Source of the DNA: Immundisolibacteraceae bacterium
GTDB lineage: Bacteria > Pseudomonadota > Gammaproteobacteria > Immundisolibacterales > Immundisolibacteraceae
Assembly: GCA_019090185.1 (NCBI GenBank)
Contig: JAHRWJ010000166.1
Span: forward strand, 1-6,417
Direction: 5' to 3'
DNA: 6,417 nt
Notes under the pieces: model-generated
What the model was told of the DNA's origin: nothing
The model's database searches: none
Seen by the model: the letters and a program-made list of their open reading frames with translations, nothing else
Shown: positions 1 to 5,493 of the stretch, piece by piece
Numbering within the stretch: the first letter of the stretch is position 1
Layout: every line of letters starts with the position of its first letter
Program-made: the position numbers and the translations under genes

Positions 1-57
1 AGTTTTATCACTGGCATCAATTTACGTGCCGATGGTGGCTCAGTGACCACCGTTTAA
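1..57 (+). CDS. SDR family oxidoreductase, C-terminal fragment
   Basis: The first 18 codons are open from base 1 and end in TAA. They translate to SFITGINLRADGGSVTTV. The pattern (F/Y)-(I/V)-T-G-x-N-x-x-x-D-G-G is the typical C-terminal end of classical short-chain dehydrogenases/reductases, where it closes the Rossmann fold and contributes to the subunit interface. The gene starts outside the window, so the cofactor motif (TGxxxGxG) and catalytic Tyr-Lys cannot be checked and the substrate is unknown. SDRs include 3-oxoacyl-ACP reductases and cis-dihydrodiol dehydrogenases; the latter would fit the ring-hydroxylating oxygenase at the far end of the window, but that is inference. It is convergent with the transporter gene, with 100 bp between the two stop codons. 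Confidence 0.75.
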   Translation, partial: SFITGINLRADGGSVTTV

Positions 58-157
58 CCCTGCCTGGGTTTGAGGTCTAAAAAGGTTAGGTGAAGTCAAC
101 CTGATAAAGTTGATAAACCTGCCCCAACCGGCCCGTTAAAACCGATGACCTTAGCAG

Positions 158-1435
158 CTAAACCTTCTTCGGTGCTTCCAACTTCCACAAATCGGTAAAC
201 AGCACCACCAGTGTCAACACAATCACCATCCCTATTGGCGGTAGCCTGGCTGCCTGCAGTGGCCCCAGATGCTGAATCAGATAACCCATCATTAAAGACC
301 CCAGCGGCCCACCACCCATAAAACAGAGCTGATAAACCGCAAATACGCGTGCGCGGTGACTCTCGGGGGTGTACTGCTGAATGATGGTACGACTCATGCT
401 CATGCCAATGCCGGCTGCAGCGCCCCAGATAGCCAGCATCATCATCAACATTGGAAAAGAGATGCCGGTTGATATCACCGACAATGCCAGCGTGGCGCCC
501 CAAATATTGGCCAGCAAATAAGCCCTGCCCTGGCGACGAATACCCCGGCTACGCAGCAGTATCCAGACCATCAACAGCGTACCAACCATAAAACCAATAT
601 TGACCAAGCCGATTTCCTGGGAGCCACCGCCGTAATAATCCCTGATCAACAACGGAATCAGCACGAAAAACGCACCCAGATAGAGAACTGAACCGGCCAG
701 ACTGACCAGCATCACTGATCGTATTTGCGGCGTATCACGAACAATTTTAAATCCCTGCCAAACCGAACCACGAGGTTTGCCCTCGCCCGCGCTTTGATCA
801 TTAACAATCTGACGCGCCGGCAAACGCGGCGCTATAAAGCGGCCGGTGACCATAATCAAAGATTGAATCACCAGAATCGGTGCTGGGCCAATAACACCGG
901 CGAGCATGGCGATAGCGTAGCCGATGATCTGCACCCCAAACTGCACACCGGTGGTGGCGATAACCACTCGCTGAATATTGTTTTTGGCGACGGTCGCCAA
1001 CATGGCATCCCGACTGGGGTTGGCGAAAGCAACACAGGCCCCCATGGCAAAGCCATAAACCACCAAAACCGAAAAGCTAAAGTGACCACTCCAGATTAGC
1101 CCGGCAAGCAGCAGCGGTGGTAGCGCGGCCAATGTATGCAACCGACGCAGTAATCCTCGGGTATCAATACGATCGGCTAATGAGCCGGCCCAGAGCACCA
1201 GAAACAAGCCAGGGATCTGCAGCAGCATCTGCCCCAGACCGACCTGCTGCGCAGGCAACTCTAAATAAACCGCCAGCAGCCAGGGGTAGAGTACGATTTG
1301 CAGACCATGAGGAATAAACCAGGCAGAGACCATCACCAGAAACACGCGGGTGGCGGCCCTGGTGTCGATCTCCACGGCAGGGAGACCATTCACTGACTCG
1401 GCCGAGTCTTCCTGACTCAAGTTGCCTGTCGACAC
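158..1435 (-). CDS. MFS transporter, 12-helix, EntS/MFS_3-like
   Basis: This 425-residue integral inner-membrane protein is a major facilitator superfamily transporter. About twelve hydrophobic segments are visible, in two groups of six separated by a polar loop at about residues 203-235. A motif-A-like loop, GSLADRIDTR (84-93), follows helix 2. The pattern FANPSRDAML (137-146) after helix 4 and the TPESHRARVFAVY stretch near 356-368, followed by GGGPLGSLMMG (374-384), are typical of the MFS_3/EntS-like branch, many of whose members are exporters. Substrate and direction cannot be read from sequence. The start is GTG: AAGGA lies 7 nt upstream and an in-frame stop (TAG) lies just before it. 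The gene sits 197 bp downstream of the DUF2007-like gene on the same strand and converges on the SDR gene. Length is normal and I see no frameshift. Confidence 0.88.
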   Translation of the reverse strand: MSTGNLSQEDSAESVNGLPAVEIDTRAATRVFLVMVSAWFIPHGLQIVLYPWLLAVYLELPAQQVGLGQMLLQIPGLFLVLWAGSLADRIDTRGLLRRLHTLAALPPLLLAGLIWSGHFSFSVLVVYGFAMGACVAFANPSRDAMLATVAKNNIQRVVIATTGVQFGVQIIGYAIAMLAGVIGPAPILVIQSLIMVTGRFIAPRLPARQIVNDQSAGEGKPRGSVWQGFKIVRDTPQIRSVMLVSLAGSVLYLGAFFVLIPLLIRDYYGGGSQEIGLVNIGFMVGTLLMVWILLRSRGIRRQGRAYLLANIWGATLALSVISTGISFPMLMMMLAIWGAAAGIGMSMSRTIIQQYTPESHRARVFAVYQLCFMGGGPLGSLMMGYLIQHLGPLQAARLPPIGMVIVLTLVVLFTDLWKLEAPKKV

Positions 1436-1632
1436 TAAGAAATCCTTCTAATTGAGGTCTGGATGTTGATAAAGCAGGGGTCTGGCTGGATAGTGACAAG
1501 ATCTGGCTTTGGTCAGTTCGTTTTAACCACCATCCAAGCTCAGCGTTTTTTTTATGTAAGTTACCAGCGTTCCAGAGTAACAGTGATCCGCCCCTGCCCG
1601 GCCGTGTTCATGGCTAATTTAACAAACGAATC
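1436..1632. other. Intergenic region between the DUF2007-like and MFS genes
   Basis: This 197-bp gap separates two minus-strand genes. It holds the MFS ribosome-binding site (minus-strand AAGGA at 1443-1447) and a near-match to the motif found before other genes here (minus-strand TTATCAA, 1466-1472, 30 nt before the start). It also has an eight-T run on the plus strand (1546-1553) and two direct copies of CAGCGTT (1541-1547 and 1565-1571). I see no good stem followed by a U-tract on the minus strand, so no terminator is called. The gap is long enough for a separate MFS promoter, but no clear -35/-10 pair was recognised. Confidence 0.4.
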
Positions 1633-2310
1633 TTACTTGTTCGGCACCGGCACACCATGTTTAAAATCGAGTCGGTAATCGGTAGCACCGTCACCATCAA
1701 CATCAAATAGCTCCACCAATGGCAGATTGTTCTCATAACGACGGTGGCGTTCAAACCGACCATCGAAGTTATCGTCGGCCATCCGACTAACCTTCAGCCC
1801 GCGTTGGTCGTAAAACAGGATCAAATCCGGCTCACCGTCAAAATTACGGTCCTGTTGCAACTGCTCCAGCTGCTCACCCCGATAAAAATGGTGTTCATCG
1901 ATGGTGCCGTCACCGTTGTGATCGATACCTTCGGGCGTGACCGGCGAGCGATAAAAACCACCCATAGCCGCTGCACCAATGATCAATCCGGTTAAAAAAA
2001 GTCCAGCCGCGCCTAACCAGAGCAGCGGCCGGCGGCTCAGCGAAGAATCAACCGAGTCAATGGCCGCCGTTGACGATTTTTCTGGTTCAGCTTGTTGGGG
2101 CTGGTTCTGGTCCCAGCGCTGCAGACAATCCATGGCACTGGCCTGATCCACCTCATCAACCCGCACCGATAGCAGACCCTCACAAGGTAGCTCGCCAACA
2201 CCACCGATTAACGACTCGCCGCCAATTTCGGCGCTAATTCCCTCGCCATGCAGCAGATCTACAATCATCTGCGCTTCCAGCAACGAACCCACCTGATACA
2301 CATCAACCAA
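1633..2310 (-). CDS. DUF2007-like, single-TM protein with four Ca-loop-like repeats
   Basis: This 225-residue protein has three visible parts. Residues 1-67 match the DUF2007 (putative signal-transducing protein) pattern: a VYQVGSLLEAQMIVDLLHGEGI-type start (residues 4-25), then GGESLIGGVGELP (30-42), then an SVRV strand and a helix ending in QRW. A Gln/Ser-rich linker (68-94) ends in RR, followed by one hydrophobic helix (about 95-118). The positive residues before the helix predict a cytoplasmic N-terminus and a periplasmic C-terminus. Residues 130-211 carry four D-x-[ND]-x-D-G-like loops: DHNGDGTID (130), DRNFDGEPD (154), DDNFDGRFE (179) and DVDGDGATD (203), spaced 24-25 residues. These resemble EF-hand/thrombospondin type 3 calcium loops and suggest metal binding, which is inferred. 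The start is TTG with GGAG 7 nt upstream; a GTG three codons later is less well spaced. The specific function is unknown. Confidence 0.8.
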   Translation of the reverse strand: MVDVYQVGSLLEAQMIVDLLHGEGISAEIGGESLIGGVGELPCEGLLSVRVDEVDQASAMDCLQRWDQNQPQQAEPEKSSTAAIDSVDSSLSRRPLLWLGAAGLFLTGLIIGAAAMGGFYRSPVTPEGIDHNGDGTIDEHHFYRGEQLEQLQQDRNFDGEPDLILFYDQRGLKVSRMADDNFDGRFERHRRYENNLPLVELFDVDGDGATDYRLDFKHGVPVPNK

Positions 2311-2317
2311 TACTTCA

Positions 2318-2321
2318 CTCC
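2318..2321 (-). promoter_or_regulatory. Ribosome-binding site deciding a TTG start
   Basis: On the minus strand GGAG stands 7 nt before the TTG at 2310. This supports the TTG start for the DUF2007-like gene, since no ATG or GTG is better placed and the DUF2007 homology begins at once after it. Confidence 0.5.
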
Positions 2322-2330
2322 GGGGTTTAA

Positions 2331-2352
2331 ATTAATCGTAGTTGATTAATCG
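2331..2352. repeat. Inverted and direct repeat upstream of the DUF2007-like gene
   Basis: ATTAATC (2331-2337) and GATTAAT (2344-2350) form a perfect 7-bp inverted repeat with a 6-bp spacer. The same stretch contains ATTAATCG twice as a direct repeat (2331-2338 and 2345-2352, 14 bp apart), and GATTAATC at 2344-2351 is itself a palindrome. It lies 20 bp before the TTG start. On the minus strand a weak promoter can be drawn through it: TTGGGT, an 18-bp spacer, then TACGAT, with the -10 inside the repeat. That placement is what an operator would show, but promoter and binding role are both inference. Confidence 0.4.
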
Positions 2353-2441
2353 AGACCAACCCAACCGCGCAACTCGACACAATAAGAAATTGTAACCAAC
2401 CTCGCCCGGCCAACCAAAACCCGTGCTTTGGCCCGGTCCCT

Positions 2442-2453
2442 TTAGAGCTCTAA
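2442..2453. promoter_or_regulatory. Candidate operator, 12-bp perfect palindrome
   Basis: TTAGAGCTCTAA reads identically on both strands. It lies between the divergent genes, 120 bp before the preferred dehydrogenase start and 24 bp upstream of a possible -10 (TATTAA, 2477-2482). Its position would suit a dimeric regulator of the dehydrogenase, but one 12-bp palindrome can occur by chance and no regulator gene is in the window. Confidence 0.25.
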
Positions 2454-2572
2454 CGAACACCCTAACAATTGAACCTTATTAATAGCGGATGACCTTAACT
2501 AATGTAACAACTGGTCGATCTCAGTTTGGTAACTTGACTCATGACATTACCCCAATCAGTGGACTATTATTC

Positions 2573-3685
2573 ATGGAACAGAACCCGGTAATCAGTGACG
2601 ATCTAGGCCCGTTAAAAATAATTCATATCCATCAACCAACGGTTAATCTGCGTGCAACCCTGGTCATCGACAATGTCGCCCGAGGACCCTCTGTTGGTGG
2701 CATGCGCATGGCATTGGATGTCTCCACAGAGGAGTGTGTTCGACTGGCACGGGCGATGACGCTGAAAAATGCGGCAGCCGACCTGCCCCACGGTGGAGGC
2801 AAGATGGTGATCTATGCCGACCCCAACATGCCGGCCGAACAGAAAGAGCCCTTGCTACGCTGTTTGGCCGGTGCGCTACGCACCGAAACCGATTACCTGT
2901 TCGCCCCGGATATGGGCACCGATGAAATCTGTATGGCCTGGATCAAGGATGAAGTCGGCCGCGCAGTCGGCCTGCCCAGAAACCAGGGCGGTATACCTTT
3001 AAACGAAATCGGTGCGACCGCCTGGGGCCTGGTGGAGGCGATCGAAGTCGCCTGTGACGCGATCAATCTAAAGCTATCCAACTGCCGATTTGTGATGCAA
3101 GGATTTGGTGCTGTCGGCATGAACGCAACTCGGTTTCTGTGCCAACGCGGTGCGACCCTGGTCGCAGCGGCCGACTGGAAAGGTGCGATTGCTAATGCCG
3201 ACGGGCTCGATATTGCCCCACTGATAGCACTGCAAAAACAGGGCCGTTCGATTACTGAACTGTTTGGCGCACAACGCATTTCACCCGATCAACTGCTCTC
3301 GGTCGAGTGCGACATCTGGGTACCGGCGGCGCGCCCCGATGTGATCAACAGTGACAACGTCGATCAGCTCAACACTCGAATGCTGCCCCAGGGCGCAAAC
3401 ATTCCGGCAACCGCAGCGGCCGAGCAACGTTTGCATGAGCGTGACATTCTCGTAATTCCCGACTTTATCGCCAATGCTGGCGGCATTATTTGCGGCTCGT
3501 TGGAGCATCAGGGTTGTGACGAATCGATGGTGTTACCGGCAATTTCGGAGAAGGTTCGCCGCAATAGTGAGATCGTGATCGCAGACGCGCTAAAACAAAA
3601 CATTTTGCCGCGGGAGGCTGCACTCAAACTTGCCCGCAGCCGGCTAGAAAACGCCATGAGCAGTCGGCGCTGGAGTCTGTTCTGA
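2573..3685 (+). CDS. Glu/Leu/Phe/Val family NAD(P)-dependent amino-acid dehydrogenase
   Basis: This cytoplasmic enzyme should catalyse reversible oxidative deamination of an L-amino acid to its 2-oxo acid and ammonia with NAD(P). It is 370 residues from the chosen ATG, normal for the leucine-dehydrogenase-like branch. The catalytic domain has GPSVGGMRM (39-47), TLKNAAA with the substrate-binding Lys (K65), LPHGGGK with the catalytic Lys (K77; the 12-residue spacing matches leucine dehydrogenase K68/K80) and PDMGTDE with the catalytic Asp (D113). The Rossmann domain has GFGAVG (177-182), an Asp (D201) after the second strand suggesting NAD preference, and DFIANAGG (297-304). The C-terminus ends in the family's RRW. 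Substrate is undecided. An ATG at 2489 would add 28 residues, but homology starts near residue 5 of the short form; neither start has a strong ribosome site (weak GTGGA 9 nt before 2573). The PLP enzyme follows 96 bp downstream. Confidence 0.9.
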   Translation: MEQNPVISDDLGPLKIIHIHQPTVNLRATLVIDNVARGPSVGGMRMALDVSTEECVRLARAMTLKNAAADLPHGGGKMVIYADPNMPAEQKEPLLRCLAGALRTETDYLFAPDMGTDEICMAWIKDEVGRAVGLPRNQGGIPLNEIGATAWGLVEAIEVACDAINLKLSNCRFVMQGFGAVGMNATRFLCQRGATLVAAADWKGAIANADGLDIAPLIALQKQGRSITELFGAQRISPDQLLSVECDIWVPAARPDVINSDNVDQLNTRMLPQGANIPATAAAEQRLHERDILVIPDFIANAGGIICGSLEHQGCDESMVLPAISEKVRRNSEIVIADALKQNILPREAALKLARSRLENAMSSRRWSLF

Positions 3686-3747
3686 TAGTTCCAACTTTCA
3701 ACACTTTTTAAACCGGAAAGGCGTAGAATTCCTGGCATCGACTAATC

Positions 3748-3765
3748 AATAATCCCGTGATTATT
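3748..3765 (+). repeat. Short dyad in the leader of the PLP-enzyme gene
   Basis: AATAATC (3748-3754) and GATTATT (3759-3765) form a perfect 7-bp inverted repeat around a 4-bp loop, CCGT. It ends 4 bp before the GAGAG ribosome site (3770-3774). It could be an operator or a small leader hairpin; the stem is AT-rich and weak, and with no T-run after it, it is not a terminator. Its arms resemble those of the repeat at 2331-2350, though the spacer differs. Confidence 0.3.
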
Positions 3766-3781
3766 TGCTGAGAGCCTGCCC

Positions 3782-4918
3782 TTGAATAGTGTTGATATCG
3801 CCCAGGAATTCCCCCAGTCCGAACCACTGATTTATCTGAACCACGCGGCAGTGGCCCCCTGGCCGCAGCGCAGTCGCCAGGCATTAGCCGACTTTGGCCA
3901 ACAAAATGTACTCCGGGGTGCGACCGACTACCCTAGTTGGGTGGCAGTGGAATCACGGTTACGCCAGCGGCTAGCCACGCTAATCGGTGCCGCCAGTAGT
4001 GACGATATCGCGTTACAGAAAAGCACCTCGGAAGCACTTTCCGTGGTCGCCTGGGGTCTGGACTGGAAAGCTGGCGACAACCTGATTCTCTGCCAGCAGG
4101 AGTTTCCCTCCAACCGTATTCCCTGGGAGTCACTTGCGGAACTCGGCGTCGAGGTTCGTTATTTGGACCTGGATAAAACCGACGACCCAGAACAGGGTTT
4201 TATCGATCTGATGGATCGCAACACCCGGCTGTTGAGTGTCAGTTCGGTTCAGTACGCTCGCGGCCTGAGAACCGACCTGGTGCGCCTTGGAGAGGCCTGC
4301 AAACAACGCGACATTCTCTTTTGTGTCGATGCGATTCAGAGTCTGGGGGCACTACCCTTTGACATAAACGAATGCCACGCGGACTTTGTGATGGCCGACG
4401 GCCATAAGTGGATGCTCGGTGCCGAGGGTATGGCACTGTTCTGGGTCAATCCTCAGATTCGTGATCGAATCAAAATCTATCAGTACGGCTGGCACATGAC
4501 AGAAGAGTCCAGCAACTTCGATGCGCCTAGCTGGCACCCGGCTAAAACCGCTAAACGATTTGAGTGCGGTAGTCCCAATATGCTCGGCTCCCACGTGCTT
4601 GATGCCAGCCTGTCGTTAATAGAAGAAGTCGGTATCAATCAGGTTGGCGCCGCTGTGCTAGCACGCAGCCAGCTGCTGATGGAGCGTATAGAAGATTCCA
4701 GCAAGCTTGAGCTGCTGAGTGACCCAACAGCGGATCGACGATCTGGAATTGTGACTTTTGCACACCGCTTGCTGCCCTCAGCCAGCTTGCACCAGCAGCT
4801 CATGGATCAACAGATCATCTGTGCAAATCGCGGCGGCGGAGTACGCTTTTCAGCCCATTTTTATACCGAAATGGAATTGCTGGAAAAAGCCGTAACCGCC
4901 GCCGAAAATTGTCGCTAA
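3782..4918 (+). CDS. Aminotransferase class V-fold PLP-dependent enzyme
   Basis: This 378-residue cytoplasmic protein belongs to the fold-type I class V group (cysteine desulfurase, isopenicillin-N epimerase and kynureninase relatives). Visible marks are YLNHAAVAP near the N-terminus (18-26), the phosphate-binding STSEA (81-85), VDAIQSLGALP (182-192) with Asp183 and Gln186 for the PLP ring, ADGHKWMLG (205-213) with the Schiff-base Lys209, CGSPNMLG (262-269), and GGGVRFSAHFYTE (351-363), the usual substrate-carboxylate Arg region. It lacks the C-terminal RxGxHCAQP cysteine loop of SufS, so cysteine desulfurase is unlikely. The exact reaction (epimerase, lyase or transaminase) is open. The start is TTG with GAGAG 7 nt upstream; a stop at 3758-3760 excludes an upstream start and the next Met is far inside the domain. 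It may be co-transcribed with the dehydrogenase 96 bp upstream, and converges on the oxygenase beta gene with 15 bp between stops. Confidence 0.85.
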   Translation: MNSVDIAQEFPQSEPLIYLNHAAVAPWPQRSRQALADFGQQNVLRGATDYPSWVAVESRLRQRLATLIGAASSDDIALQKSTSEALSVVAWGLDWKAGDNLILCQQEFPSNRIPWESLAELGVEVRYLDLDKTDDPEQGFIDLMDRNTRLLSVSSVQYARGLRTDLVRLGEACKQRDILFCVDAIQSLGALPFDINECHADFVMADGHKWMLGAEGMALFWVNPQIRDRIKIYQYGWHMTEESSNFDAPSWHPAKTAKRFECGSPNMLGSHVLDASLSLIEEVGINQVGAAVLARSQLLMERIEDSSKLELLSDPTADRRSGIVTFAHRLLPSASLHQQLMDQQIICANRGGGVRFSAHFYTEMELLEKAVTAAENCR

Positions 4919-4933
4919 TTAACTAAGGCCAAT

Positions 4934-5419
4934 TTAAACCAGAAAACCCACCGCTGGCAGCTCGCCGTCGCTGTTGATGAGTTTGGCCATTTTGTAATCC
5001 ATCAGCCACTCTCCATCAACCTGGCGTAAGTGATGCTCACTATGGCCCGCCCAGGTAATCTGCTTGGTGACATGGCCCCGGCGTTTGAATTCGGTGATGT
5101 TAAAGGCTGAGTAGGTAACTACCCCATCACCGCTTTCCGCCGGATAAATTTCGATGTTACCGATAATCCGACTCATGATGGAACGGGGGTCCTGCACGTA
5201 CATGTTTCTAGATTTCATCCGTCCCAACCGTGTGCTGATGCCGGCTCGATCCGCATAGAGAATCGATACGTCGGTCATTGGATCACTGTCGGCGGCACAG
5301 GGCATCCAGTAGACCCCCTTATCGCTCCACATCGCTTCCCATTCAACAAATTTGTGCTGGTCCATGAAGCGCGCTTCGCGATACAGAAACGCCTCAATTT
5401 CAGTTCTTGGTATATCCAT
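4934..5419 (-). CDS. Aromatic-ring-hydroxylating dioxygenase, beta subunit
   Basis: The 161-residue protein is the small subunit of a Rieske non-haem iron oxygenase. It has a cone-shaped alpha+beta (SnoaL/NTF2-like) fold that packs under the catalytic alpha trimer and is mainly structural. Family marks are EARFMDQHKFVEWEAMW (15-31) followed by GVYWMP (35-40), the YADRAGISTRLGRM stretch (55-68), DPRSIMSRIIGNIEI (77-91), and the C-terminal WLMDYKMAKLINSD (138-151). The ATG at 5419 is preferred because minus-strand AAGGTGGT, close to the consensus AAGGAGGT, ends 4 nt before it; a GTG three codons upstream (5428) would lie within that site. The alpha gene ends 74 bp upstream, so the two are probably one transcription unit. 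The substrate cannot be told from this subunit. Confidence 0.9.
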   Translation of the reverse strand: MDIPRTEIEAFLYREARFMDQHKFVEWEAMWSDKGVYWMPCAADSDPMTDVSILYADRAGISTRLGRMKSRNMYVQDPRSIMSRIIGNIEIYPAESGDGVVTYSAFNITEFKRRGHVTKQITWAGHSEHHLRQVDGEWLMDYKMAKLINSDGELPAVGFLV

Positions 5420-5423
5420 TGCT

Positions 5424-5431
5424 ACCACCTT
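5424..5431 (-). promoter_or_regulatory. Strong Shine-Dalgarno for the beta subunit
   Basis: Minus-strand AAGGTGGT matches seven of eight bases of the consensus AAGGAGGT and ends 4 nt before ATG 5419. It is the strongest ribosome site seen in the window and rules against the GTG at 5428 as start. Confidence 0.6.
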
Positions 5432-5493
5432 CCCTGTATTGCTCTGTTGGTCTTATTGATTAAGCTGCCAAGTCAATTATTGCTAGAGCCTGG

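Larger units (their letters stand above)
2311..2572. other. Divergent intergenic/regulatory region
   Basis: This is the 262 bp between the divergent DUF2007-like and amino-acid dehydrogenase genes. It should hold both promoters. On the left it contains the AT-rich inverted/direct repeat (2331-2352). To the right is a 12-bp perfect palindrome (2442-2453), followed by an AT-rich TATTAA (2477-2482) that could be a -10 element for the plus strand; the matching -35 (CGAACA) is poor. From 2489 to 2572 an open frame is continuous with the dehydrogenase, so this last part could be coding if translation starts at the upstream ATG. Confidence 0.45.

Noticed and set aside
56..70. Hairpin AACCC-TGCCT-GGGTT after the SDR stop, as a terminator
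   Set aside because: The stem is only 5 bp, it overlaps the stop codon and no T-run follows on either strand. A second weak pair, AGGTT/AACCT (83-102), also lacks a T-run.
725..1099. Plus-strand open frame opposite the transporter gene
   Set aside because: It lies wholly antisense to a clear MFS coding region, has a composition of biased Asn/Arg/His residues and no recognisable domain; it is a shadow. The same applies to 96-503 (minus) and 5530-5868 (plus).
1546..1553. Eight-T run as a plus-strand terminator
   Set aside because: There is no stable stem just before it and no plus-strand gene upstream that would need it.
2342..2353. FNR/Anr box (TTGAT-N4-ATCAA)
   Set aside because: The half-site TTGAT is present but the second half-site is not at the required 4-bp spacing.
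3782..4918. Cysteine desulfurase (SufS/IscS)
   Set aside because: The fold and PLP lysine fit, but the C-terminal region around 351-363 has GGGVRFSAHFY where SufS has the catalytic-cysteine loop with HHCAQP.
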